8,748 nt of DNA. It comes from Pseudomonadota bacterium. GTDB taxonomy: Bacteria; Pseudomonadota; Alphaproteobacteria; Rhizobiales; Xanthobacteraceae. The stretch is taken from assembly GCA_963205465.1 (NCBI GenBank), contig CAUJKG010000406.1, forward strand, positions 1 through 8,748, written 5' to 3'. Made by a program: the position numbers and the translations under genes. Positions within the stretch are counted from its first letter, which is position 1. Each line of letters opens with the position of its first letter. The notes beneath the pieces were generated by a model, which saw only the letters and a program-made list of their open reading frames with translations, searched no databases and was not told where the DNA came from. Of this stretch, positions 1-7,240 are shown one piece after another.

Positions 1-1
1 A

Positions 2-25
2 CGGGCGAGCTTTTGGGCTCGCCCG
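2..25. terminator. GC-rich hairpin, possible terminator of an upstream gene
   Basis: Bases 2-10 (CGGGCGAGC) are the exact reverse complement of 17-25 (GCTCGCCCG), giving a perfect 9-bp stem with a 6-base loop, TTTTGG. On the plus strand the bases that follow (CTTCCGG) are not a T-tract, so it is not a classical intrinsic terminator in that direction. On the minus strand the downstream bases lie outside the window. It may end the transcript of the gene to the left, or be an unrelated intergenic hairpin. The structure is certain from the sequence; the role is inferred. Confidence 0.45.
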
Positions 26-295
26 CTTCCGGTGACCTCCTTGCCGCTTGTCGCGTGCTCGCGCCAAAGCAGTGGGGTTTCTCTTCCTCCCGAGACCTGG
101 GCCCGGCTTTCGCCGTTTCCCAATCGGTCACCCAAGGTAGACACCCCCGTCGGGCTTGTCATTCTGCGCTGCAACATATTGTCTCTGTTCGTGAGCATCG
201 CCGGGCTCCCGTAGGTCCGGGGCTTGTCATTCCAGGGAGTTATGCGTTCATGCCCGTTCGTTTCTGGCCTTCCTGAGTCGAAAGCTCGCTTCACC
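26..295. other. Non-coding region upstream of proS with a 13-bp direct repeat
   Basis: I see no convincing gene in this 270-bp stretch. The one open frame across it (13-276) gives a composition-driven peptide with no recognisable domain, and it overlaps the proS start. GGGCTTGTCATTC occurs twice, at 152-164 and 220-232, spaced 68 bp. A possible promoter is TTGTCA at 156-161 with TATTGT at 177-182, but the 15-bp spacing is short and the match is poor. GGTGACC (31-37) and GGTCACC (126-132) form a distant 7-bp inverted pair that may be chance. The region presumably carries the proS promoter and leader, but I cannot place either firmly. Confidence 0.5.
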
Positions 296-1618
296 ATGCG
301 TCTCTCCCGCTATTTTCTGCCCATTCTGCGCGATACCCCGAAGGATGCGGAGATTGTGTCGCACCGCCTGATGCTTCGCGCAGGAATGATCCGGCAGGAA
401 TCGGCTGGAATCTACGCTTGGCTGCCTTTGGGCTATCGGGTTCTCAACAAGGTCTGCCGGATCATCCGCGAGGAACAGAATCGCGCGGGCGCGATCGAAA
501 TGCTCATGCCCACGATCCAATCGGCCGATCTCTGGCGGGAGAGCGGGCGCTACGACGATTACGGCAAGGAGATGCTGCGCATTCAGGACCGGCATGAGCG
601 GGAGATGCTCTACGGCCCGACCAACGAGGAAATGATCACGGAAATTTTCCGTGCCTATGTGAAGTCATACAAAAACCTTCCGCTCAATCTCTATCACCTG
701 CAGTGGAAGTTCCGCGACGAGGTCCGCCCGCGTTTCGGCGTCTACCGCTCGCGCGAGTTCCTGATGAAGGACGCCTACAGCTTCGACGTGGATGCGGCGG
801 GAGCGAAACATTCCTACAACAAGATGTTCGTGGCCTATCTCCGGACCTTCGCGCGCATGGGCTTGAAGGCGATTCCGATGGTTGCGGATACCGGCCCGAT
901 CGGCGGCAACCTTTCGCACGAGTTCATCATTCTTGCCTCCACTGGCGAGAGCGAAGTCTTTTGTCACAAAGACTATCTCGATTTCAGCGTGCCTTCGGAA
1001 CAGGTGAATTTCGACGACGGCAGCGAACTCGAGGCGCTCGTCGGAAAGTGGACTTCGCTTTATGCCGCTACTTCGGAAAAGCACGACGCCGCGGCGTTCG
1101 GCGCGATTCCGGGCGACAAGCGGATGTCGGCGCGCGGCATTGAAGTCGGCCACATCTTCTATTTCGGCACGAAATATTCCGAAGCCATGAAGGCGAACGT
1201 GCAGACCCCGGACGGCCAGACCGCGCCGGTGCATATGGGCTCTTACGGCATCGGACCGACGCGCCTCGTCGCGGCGATCATCGAGGCGAGCCACGACGAT
1301 TCCGGCATCGTCTGGCCGGAGGCGATCGCTCCGTTCAAGGTCGGCATTCTGAATTTGAAGCAGGGCGACGGCACCACGGACGCGGCCTGCGAGAAGCTCT
1401 ATCAGGAGCTTTCGGCGCGTGGCGTCGAGGTGCTCTACGACGATACCGACGACCGCGCGGGCGCAAAATTCGCGACTGCCGATCTGATCGGACTGCCCTA
1501 CCAAATTCTGGTCGGCCCCAAGGGACTTGCCGAAGGAAAAGTCGAGTTGAAGCAGCGCGCGGGCGGTGCCCGCGAGATGATTACGCCTGAAGATGCGGTG
1601 AAGCGTCTCGCGGCCTGA
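296..1618 (+). CDS. proS: Prolyl-tRNA synthetase, short form without editing insertion
   Basis: This cytoplasmic class II enzyme activates proline with ATP and charges tRNA-Pro. The protein is 440 residues. The Pro-binding TxE loop is at 106-112 (YGPTNEE; T109, E111). Motif 2 spans about 139-164 (FRDE..RPRFG..REFLMKDAYSFD). Motif 3 spans about 315-328 (GSYGIGPTRLVAAI), and the anticodon-binding domain runs from about 345 to the end. The E. coli enzyme is about 572 residues because it has an INS editing domain between motifs 2 and 3. Here only a short linker is present, as is known for alphaproteobacteria. I chose the ATG at 296 because family members begin MRLSRYF. In-frame starts at 224 (TTG) and 242 (ATG, with AGGGAG only 2 bases upstream) would add residues that are atypical for the family. 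The start at 296 has no clear Shine-Dalgarno site. The stop codon overlaps an ATG (TGATG) leading into the lol genes. Confidence 0.96.
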   Translation: MRLSRYFLPILRDTPKDAEIVSHRLMLRAGMIRQESAGIYAWLPLGYRVLNKVCRIIREEQNRAGAIEMLMPTIQSADLWRESGRYDDYGKEMLRIQDRHEREMLYGPTNEEMITEIFRAYVKSYKNLPLNLYHLQWKFRDEVRPRFGVYRSREFLMKDAYSFDVDAAGAKHSYNKMFVAYLRTFARMGLKAIPMVADTGPIGGNLSHEFIILASTGESEVFCHKDYLDFSVPSEQVNFDDGSELEALVGKWTSLYAATSEKHDAAAFGAIPGDKRMSARGIEVGHIFYFGTKYSEAMKANVQTPDGQTAPVHMGSYGIGPTRLVAAIIEASHDDSGIVWPEAIAPFKVGILNLKQGDGTTDAACEKLYQELSARGVEVLYDDTDDRAGAKFATADLIGLPYQILVGPKGLAEGKVELKQRAGGAREMITPEDAVKRLAA

Positions 1619-1634
1619 TGGCGGCGAGCGGGTC

Positions 1635-1640
1635 AGGAGG
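1635..1640 (+). promoter_or_regulatory. Shine-Dalgarno site that favours the internal start of the lol permease
   Basis: AGGAGG lies 4 bases before the ATG at 1645. The earlier in-frame ATG at 1618 overlaps the proS stop and is preceded only by proS coding sequence with no purine-rich site. The nine extra residues of the longer form (MAASGSGGI) look like read-through of the ribosome-binding region. This site is the main reason for choosing 1645. Confidence 0.7.
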
Positions 1641-1644
1641 GATC

Positions 1645-2913
1645 ATGGCGGCGAAGGGCGGAACGGCCCCGTTCTCGCGTTACGAATGGATGATTGCGGG
1701 GCGCTATCTGCGCGCGCGCCGCAAGGAAGGATTCATTTCGGTCATCGCCGGTTTTTCCTTCGTCGGCATCATGCTCGGCGTTGCCACGCTCATTATCGTC
1801 ATGGCGGTGATGAACGGCTTTCGTTTCGAACTGCTCAATAAAATTCTCGGCCTGAATGGACACATGCTGGTGCAGCCGATCGGCACGCCGCTCACGGATT
1901 ACGATGCCGTGGCGGAGCGGCTGGTGAAGCTCCAGGGCATCAAGCATGCAATTCCTCTGGTCGAAGGGCAGGCGCTGGCGTCCTCGCCATTCCATTCCGG
2001 CGGCGTGCTGGTGCGCGGACTGCGGGAGAAGGATCTGAAGAGCCTTCCGGCGATCGGGCCGAACATCAAGTTCGGCACGCTCGAGGGGTTCGATACCGGC
2101 CAGGGCGTCGTGCTCGGCAAGCGGCTTGCCGATCAGCTATCCGTTCGTGCCGGCGACAACGTCACCATCGTATCCCCGCGCGGCGCGGTTACACCGATGG
2201 GCACCACGCCGCGGATCAAGACCTACAAGGTCGCGGCGATCTTCGAGATCGGCATGTCGGAATATGATTCCGTTTTCGTGTTCATGCCGTTGACCGAGGC
2301 GCAGGCCTATTTCAACCGCAACGGCGATGTGAACGCAATCGAAGTCTATACCGACAACCCCGATCAGATCCTGCATTACCGGCAACTGGTGAACGATAAC
2401 GCCGGACGGCAGGTTTATATCATCGACTGGCGACAGCGGAATTCGTCATTCTTTGGCGCCTTGCAGGTCGAACGCACGGTCATGTTCATGATCCTGACGC
2501 TGATCGTGCTGGTCGCGGCGCTCAACATCATTTCGGGCCTCATCATTCTCGTCAAAGACAAAGGCCACGACATCGCGATTCTGCGCACCATGGGCGCGAC
2601 GAAATATGCGGTGATGCGCATATTCCTGATTACCGGCTCGAGCATCGGGATCGTTGGCACGCTGGTCGGGTTCGTGATCGGGCTTCTGGTGTGCCTCAAC
2701 ATCGAGGAGATCCGCCGCTTCGTTTCGTGGCTGACCTCCACGCAACTATTCCCGCCGGAGCTTTACTACCTCAGCCGGCTTCCCGCCCGGATGGACAGTG
2801 GCGAGACCACGGCGGTGATCCTGATGGCGCTGATCCTATCGTTCCTCGCGACGCTCTATCCGGCATGGCGCGCCGCGCGGCTCGATCCGGTGGAGGCGCT
2901 ACGGTACGAGTGA
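1645..2913 (+). CDS. lolC: Lipoprotein-releasing ABC transporter permease (LolC/LolE family)
   Basis: This is the inner-membrane permease that extracts mature lipoproteins from the inner membrane and hands them to the periplasmic carrier LolA, powered by LolD. The protein is 422 residues. It has a cytoplasmic N-terminus with RYLRARRKEGF at 20-30, TM1 at about 31-56, and a large periplasmic MacB-like domain at about 57-275. TM2 (about 278-303), TM3 (about 326-352) and TM4 (about 386-406) form the FtsX-type permease domain, which ends in PAWRAARLDPVEALRYE. The periplasmic loop has TPMG at 183-186, resembling the LolA-binding Hook of E. coli LolC. Only one permease gene precedes lolD, so it probably works as a homodimer, replacing the LolC/LolE pair. 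I use the symbol lolC for the family; lolE or lolF would be equally defensible. The start at 1645 rests on its ribosome-binding site. The stop overlaps the lolD ATG. Confidence 0.93.
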   Translation: MAAKGGTAPFSRYEWMIAGRYLRARRKEGFISVIAGFSFVGIMLGVATLIIVMAVMNGFRFELLNKILGLNGHMLVQPIGTPLTDYDAVAERLVKLQGIKHAIPLVEGQALASSPFHSGGVLVRGLREKDLKSLPAIGPNIKFGTLEGFDTGQGVVLGKRLADQLSVRAGDNVTIVSPRGAVTPMGTTPRIKTYKVAAIFEIGMSEYDSVFVFMPLTEAQAYFNRNGDVNAIEVYTDNPDQILHYRQLVNDNAGRQVYIIDWRQRNSSFFGALQVERTVMFMILTLIVLVAALNIISGLIILVKDKGHDIAILRTMGATKYAVMRIFLITGSSIGIVGTLVGFVIGLLVCLNIEEIRRFVSWLTSTQLFPPELYYLSRLPARMDSGETTAVILMALILSFLATLYPAWRAARLDPVEALRYE

Positions 2914-3599
2914 TGGAAAAAATTCCTGCGCTTCATCTCGAGGATGTTCGCCGTACCTATGTGCAGGGCGAGAGCGAGCTTCCCATTCTTCGCGGCGCCT
3001 TTCTTTCGGTGTGGCCTGGCGAATCCGTCGCGCTGATCGCGCCTTCTGGAGCGGGCAAGTCGACACTGTTGCACATGGCGGGTTTGCTTGAGCATCCCGA
3101 TGGCGGTGAGGTCTATATCGACGGCAAGCCGACGGCGAAGCTGCCGGATGCCGCGCGAACGGCGATACGCCGCAACGAGATCGGCTTCGTTTATCAGTTT
3201 CACCATCTCTTGCCTGAGTTCACGGCGAGCGAAAACGTCACCTTGCCGCAGATGATCGCCGGACTCGAAAGGAAGGAGGCGGCGAAGCGCGCAAACGAAT
3301 TGCTTGCCTTCCTTGGGCTCGGCGAGCGTCTTCATCATCGTCCATCGGAACTCTCCGGCGGCGAGCAGCAGCGCGTCGCCATTGCGCGTGCGGTCGCTAA
3401 CGCGCCGAAACTGCTGCTGGCGGATGAGCCGACCGGCAATCTCGACCCGAAAACCGCCGATCACGTTTTCGGAACGCTCTCGAAGCTTGTCGAAGCGACG
3501 CAGCTTGCAGCGATCATCGCCACCCACAATCTCGATCTGGCTTCGCGGATGACGCGCCGCGTGACGTTGCGGGAAGGCAAGGTCGTCGAGCTCGAGTAA
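2913..3599 (+). CDS. lolD: Lipoprotein-releasing system ATP-binding protein LolD
   Basis: This is the cytoplasmic ABC ATPase that drives lipoprotein release by the permease encoded just upstream. The protein is 228 residues, normal for LolD. Visible motifs are Walker A APSGAGKST at 43-51, Q-loop Q95 within VYQFHHLLPEF (typical of LolD), signature LSGGEQQR at 147-154, Walker B LLLADEPT at 167-174 followed by the D-loop GNLD, and switch histidine H205 in ATHN. All catalytic residues are present. The first Walker A glycine is alanine (A43), which I recall as common in alphaproteobacterial LolD. The ATG shares its A with the permease stop (TGATG), a strong sign of translational coupling and fixed stoichiometry. 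There is no separate promoter. A longer in-frame extension starting inside the permease gene (from 2691) was discarded because it only rereads permease DNA. Confidence 0.96.
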   Translation: MEKIPALHLEDVRRTYVQGESELPILRGAFLSVWPGESVALIAPSGAGKSTLLHMAGLLEHPDGGEVYIDGKPTAKLPDAARTAIRRNEIGFVYQFHHLLPEFTASENVTLPQMIAGLERKEAAKRANELLAFLGLGERLHHRPSELSGGEQQRVAIARAVANAPKLLLADEPTGNLDPKTADHVFGTLSKLVEATQLAAIIATHNLDLASRMTRRVTLREGKVVELE

Positions 3600-3640
3600 T
3601 CCACAAGAGAGGGTTTCCCCCGCGCCGCCAAAAGCGGACA
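3600..3640 (+). other. Short lolD-dnaE spacer
   Basis: This 41-bp gap has no terminator-like hairpin with a T-tract and no recognisable promoter pair. AGAGAGGG at 3606-3613 is purine-rich but 27 bases before the first dnaE ATG, too far to act as its ribosome-binding site. Read-through from lolD into dnaE is therefore likely, though the spacer does not prove it. Confidence 0.4.
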
Positions 3641-6600
3641 ATGGCTTCCCCCAGAGTTGCCGAGGTTCCCGTGGCGAAAGTGCCCTTCGTCCATCTTCAC
3701 GTTCATTCGTCCTATTCGTTGCTCGAAGGGGCGTTGCCGCTTGCGAAGCTGGCGTCGCTTGCAAGCGCGGACCGCCAACCGGCGCTGGCGCTGACGGATA
3801 CCGGCAATCTTTTCGGCGCGCTCGAGTTTTCGGAGAAGATGGCTGAGAAGGGCGTGCAGCCGATCGTTGGCTGCTCGATTGCGGTCGATTTCGGCGACGA
3901 GCCGCCGGTGCGCACGGGTGCTGCGGTGCCGCCATTGCCGCGGATTGTACTGCTCGCTGCCACCGAAGACGGATATCGCAATCTCATGCGGCTCACGTCG
4001 CGCAGCTTCATGGAGAGCAAGGACGGCGAAGAATCGCACGTAAAGTCGGGGTGGCTTGCGGAAAACGCGGATGGTCTCATCGCGTTGACCGGCGGGCCGT
4101 CCGGTACAGTCGATCGCCTCGTGCTCGAAAAGCCGGATCTGGCGCGTGCAAGGCTGGAACTGCTGAAGCAGATCTACGGCGACAGGCTCTATCTGGAGTT
4201 GCAGCGTCATCATCTTGCGCAGGAGCGCCGCAGCGAGCCCTCGCTACTTGCGCTCGCTGATGCGTTGCATATCCCGCTCGTCGCTACCAACGAGCCGTTC
4301 TTTGCAACGCGCGATGATTACGAAGCGCAGGACGCGCTGCTCGCGATTGCGGAGGGACGCCGGATCGCGGAAGGCGACCGGCGGCAGCTTAGTCCGGAGC
4401 ACTATCTCAAAACGCGGGCCGAGATGGCCGAGCTGTTCGAGGACCTTCCGGAAGCGATTGCGGCGACCGCCGAAATCGCTCGCCGCTGTTCCTATCGCCC
4501 GACCGCGCGCCGGCCAATCCTGCCGCGTTTCAGCGGAGATGGCGCCGACGAAGCGGAAGTCTTGCGTAAGCGCGCCGAAGAAGGACTTGCGGCGCGTCTC
4601 GAAGCATTCGGGATCGCGGAGGGCCATACCGAAGCTGAATATCGCGAGCGGCTGACCTACGAACTCGGCGTTATCTCCAAGATGAAATACGACGGCTACT
4701 TCTTGATCGTCGCCGATTTCATCGTCTGGGCGAAGGGACAGGGCATTCCGGTCGGGCCTGGCCGTGGTTCGGGCGCGGGCTCGCTGGTTGCTTATTCGCT
4801 TACGATTACCGATCTCGACCCGATCCGTTTCGGTCTGTTCTTCGAGCGCTTTCTCAACCCGGAACGCGTGTCGATGCCGGACTTCGACGTCGACTTCTGT
4901 CAGGACCGGCGCGACGAAGTGATCCGCTACGTGCAGGATCGATACGGCCGCGACCGCGTCGCGCAGATCATCACCTTCGGTTCGCTGCAGGCGCGCGGCG
5001 TGTTGCGGGATGTCGGCCGCGTGCTCGAAATGCCCTACGGGCAGGTGGATAAGCTCTGCAAGCTCGTTCCGAACAATCCAGCGAACCCGGTGACGCTGGC
5101 AAAAGCGATCGAAACCGAGCCGGCCTTGCAGTCGGCGCGCGAGCAGGAGCCGATCGTCGGGCGCGCCTTCGACATCGCGTTGAAGCTGGAAGGGCTGCAT
5201 CGGCATGCTTCGACGCATGCGGCCGGAATCGTCATCGGTGATCGCCCGCTTGGCGAACTCGTGCCGCTGTTTCGCGATCCGCGTTCGAACATGCCGGTCA
5301 CCCAGTTTAACATGAAATGGGTGGAAGCGGCCGGGCTCGTGAAGTTCGACTTTCTCGGGCTGAAGACGCTCACGGTGCTGGAAACGGCGGTGAACCTCAT
5401 TCGCCGCCGCGGCATCGATATCTCGTTGCAGACCATGCCGCTCGACGACCGGAAAACTTTCGAGATGCTAGGACGTGGTGAGACGGTCGGCGTGTTCCAG
5501 GTCGAAGGTCAGGGCATGCGCCGTGCGCTGACCGACATGCGGCCGGATCGTTTCGAGGACCTGATCGCGCTGGTGGCGCTCTACCGGCCGGGGCCGATGG
5601 CCAATAGTCCGAGCTACTGCGCGCGCAAGCTCGGGCGCGAGAAGGTCGAATACACCCATCCGAAGCTCGAGCCTATTCTGGAAGCAACCTACGGCATCAT
5701 CACCTATCAGGAACAGGTGATGCAGATCGCGCGCGATCTTGCGGGTTACAGCTTCGGCGAGGCCGATCTTCTGCGCCGCGCGATGGGTAAGAAAATCCGC
5801 GCCGAAATGGAAAAGCAGCGCGTGCGCTTCGTCGATGGTGCGATCGAGCGTGGCATCGCCGACGCCGATGCGAAGGAAATCTTCGAAGCCTGCGCCAAGT
5901 TCGCCGATTACGGCTTCAACAAATCGCACTCCGCGCCTTATGCGCTGCTGTCGTATCAAACCGCATATCTGAAGGCGAACTATCCGGTCGAGTTTCTCGC
6001 CGCCTCGATGACGCTCGATATGGGCAACACCGATAAGCTCGCCGAGTTTCGTCGTGAAGCGCAGCGGTTAGGTGTGCATGTCGAGCCGCCTTCGGTGAAT
6101 AAATCGAGCCGTGTCTTCGAAGTGGAAGGCAATACGATTTTCTATTCGCTAGCCGCGCTCAAGGGGGTCGGCGCACAGGCGGTGGACACGATCGTCGCGG
6201 CGCGGGGAGAGCGTCCGTTCAAGGACCTCACCGATTTCGCGTCACGGGTCGATCCGAAAGCGATCAACAAGCGTGTGCTGGAATCGCTCGCCGCCGCTGG
6301 CGCGTTCGATGCGCTGGAGAAAAACCGGGCGCGCGTGTTCGCGGGCTGCGAAGCGATCCTTCGCCATGCGCAGCGTAGCGGCGAGGATCGCGCCTCGGGG
6401 CAGAACGAATTGTTCGGTGCAAGTTCGAGCGCGTCGGCGTTGCGGCTGCCCGACGTAGAACCCTGGCTTCCTGCGGACCGGCTCTCCAAGGAGTTCGACG
6501 CCGCCGGGTTCTATCTCTCGGGGCACCCGCTCGACGATTATGCGGTCGCGCTGAAGCGAATGCGGGTGCAGTCCTGGGCCGAGTTTCAGCTTGCCGCTCG

Positions 6601-7120
6601 CGCGGGGCAGGCGGCGGGCAAGCTCGCAGCGACGGTGGTGTCGCGGCAGGAGCGGCGCACCAAGACCGGCTCTCGCATGGCCAACATCAAGATGTCCGAT
6701 CCGACCGGATATTTCGAGGCAGTGATCTTTCAGGAAGGGCTGGTGCAGCATCAACGCGACCTTGAGCCAGGTAACGCGGTGCTGGTGCAGGTCGGCGCGG
6801 ATGCCCAGGGCGATGAAGTGCGGCTGCGCATCTACGGCGTCGAGATGCTGGATCAGGTCGCGGCCAGAAATCAGCGCGGGCTTGTTGTGACCGTGCGCCC
6901 TGATACGCCGATCGAGCAGATCGCAAAGCGGCTCCAGAACGGTGGTAACAGCAAGCCGGACACGAAGGTGGACGCCAAAGGTGAGGTGGCCATCATCGTC
7001 TCGCTGGACGGCGGGCAATCGGAGGTCGAGGTGAAGCTTCCGGGCCGCTTTTCTGTCTCCCCGCAGATCGCGGGTAATGTCCGGGCGGTCGAGGGCGTGC
7101 TAGAAGTTCAGGAAATGTAG
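3641..7120 (+). CDS. dnaE: DNA polymerase III alpha subunit (DnaE1)
   Basis: This is the catalytic subunit of the replicative polymerase. At 1159 residues it matches the usual DnaE1 length. Domains in order: N-terminal PHP (about 17-290, starting FVHLHVHSSYSLLEG); polymerase palm, fingers and thumb (about 300-800) with GPGRGSGAGS at 372-381, PDFDVDF at 413-419 (D416 and D418) and VKFDFLGLKTL (D570), together the three metal-binding aspartates; helix-hairpin-helix around 838-870; sliding-clamp motif QNELF at 921-925; OB fold about 990-1070; and a C-terminal tau-binding region. Several PHP metal ligands are missing (T54 where active forms have His, S79 in GCS where they have Glu, EPFF at 218-221), so the PHP is probably catalytically dead and proofreading relies on a separate DnaQ. 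The start is uncertain: ATG 3641 has a poor ribosome site, while GTG 3671 has GAGG 5 bases upstream and would give a 1149-residue protein still holding the whole PHP domain. Confidence 0.97.
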   Translation: MASPRVAEVPVAKVPFVHLHVHSSYSLLEGALPLAKLASLASADRQPALALTDTGNLFGALEFSEKMAEKGVQPIVGCSIAVDFGDEPPVRTGAAVPPLPRIVLLAATEDGYRNLMRLTSRSFMESKDGEESHVKSGWLAENADGLIALTGGPSGTVDRLVLEKPDLARARLELLKQIYGDRLYLELQRHHLAQERRSEPSLLALADALHIPLVATNEPFFATRDDYEAQDALLAIAEGRRIAEGDRRQLSPEHYLKTRAEMAELFEDLPEAIAATAEIARRCSYRPTARRPILPRFSGDGADEAEVLRKRAEEGLAARLEAFGIAEGHTEAEYRERLTYELGVISKMKYDGYFLIVADFIVWAKGQGIPVGPGRGSGAGSLVAYSLTITDLDPIRFGLFFERFLNPERVSMPDFDVDFCQDRRDEVIRYVQDRYGRDRVAQIITFGSLQARGVLRDVGRVLEMPYGQVDKLCKLVPNNPANPVTLAKAIETEPALQSAREQEPIVGRAFDIALKLEGLHRHASTHAAGIVIGDRPLGELVPLFRDPRSNMPVTQFNMKWVEAAGLVKFDFLGLKTLTVLETAVNLIRRRGIDISLQTMPLDDRKTFEMLGRGETVGVFQVEGQGMRRALTDMRPDRFEDLIALVALYRPGPMANSPSYCARKLGREKVEYTHPKLEPILEATYGIITYQEQVMQIARDLAGYSFGEADLLRRAMGKKIRAEMEKQRVRFVDGAIERGIADADAKEIFEACAKFADYGFNKSHSAPYALLSYQTAYLKANYPVEFLAASMTLDMGNTDKLAEFRREAQRLGVHVEPPSVNKSSRVFEVEGNTIFYSLAALKGVGAQAVDTIVAARGERPFKDLTDFASRVDPKAINKRVLESLAAAGAFDALEKNRARVFAGCEAILRHAQRSGEDRASGQNELFGASSSASALRLPDVEPWLPADRLSKEFDAAGFYLSGHPLDDYAVALKRMRVQSWAEFQLAARAGQAAGKLAATVVSRQERRTKTGSRMANIKMSDPTGYFEAVIFQEGLVQHQRDLEPGNAVLVQVGADAQGDEVRLRIYGVEMLDQVAARNQRGLVVTVRPDTPIEQIAKRLQNGGNSKPDTKVDAKGEVAIIVSLDGGQSEVEVKLPGRFSVSPQIAGNVRAVEGVLEVQEM

Positions 7121-7151
7121 GTTTATCAATTACTTGCGCCTAATCTGACGC

Positions 7152-7174
7152 GCCGCAACGAGTGGTTGCGCGGC
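7152..7174. repeat. Inverted repeat overlapping the rpsB -35 element
   Basis: CGCAAC-type arm 7154-7159 pairs exactly with 7165-7170 (6 bp) around the 5-base loop GAGTG. Two further pairs (7152-7153 with 7173-7174) are possible across a 2-base bulge. No T-tract follows, so it is a weak terminator candidate for dnaE. Because the right arm covers most of the -35 hexamer, it could also be an operator. The pairing is visible; either role is inference. Confidence 0.35.
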
Positions 7175-7194
7175 TTCGCGAACGCCCCTATATA
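7166..7194 (+). promoter_or_regulatory. Predicted sigma-70-type promoter of rpsB-tsf
   Basis: The -35 element TTGCGC (7166-7171) and -10 element TATATA (7189-7194) are separated by exactly 17 bp, the optimal spacing for housekeeping-sigma promoters. The -10 is one of very few AT-rich hexamers in this GC-rich gap. Transcription would start near 7200-7203 and give a leader of about 95 nt before the rpsB ATG. A strong dedicated promoter is expected for this highly expressed operon. Confidence 0.65.
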
Positions 7195-7240
7195 CCCGCC
7201 CATCTCGCACGCGGGCGTTTCGACTCCGAGAGGGGTCATC

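Noticed and set aside
156..182. TTGTCA ... TATTGT as the proS promoter
   Set aside because: The spacing is 15 bp and both hexamers deviate from consensus, so it is too weak to list as a promoter; it is mentioned only in the intergenic entry.
13..276. An 87-codon plus-strand open frame upstream of proS
   Set aside because: It starts in the loop of the hairpin, has no ribosome-binding site or domain, and its peptide composition looks like translated non-coding DNA.
3170..3180. Possible frameshift or lesion in the permease-lolD overlap region because a longer in-frame lolD start exists at 2691
   Set aside because: The permease frame is intact to its normal C-terminus (DPVEALRYE) and lolD is full length from 2913, so the long form is only an open upstream frame.
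3611..3640. Small CCGC/GCGG hairpin before dnaE as a terminator
   Set aside because: The stem is only about 4 bp with no T-tract; it is not distinguishable from chance in GC-rich DNA.
2856..3935. A 359-codon minus-strand open frame across the permease end, lolD and the dnaE start
   Set aside because: It spans three well-supported plus-strand genes and shows no recognisable motif; it is an antisense shadow.
4244..5218. A 324-codon minus-strand open frame inside dnaE
   Set aside because: It is fully contained in the DnaE polymerase core coding sequence, with an Arg-rich composition typical of a reverse-strand shadow.
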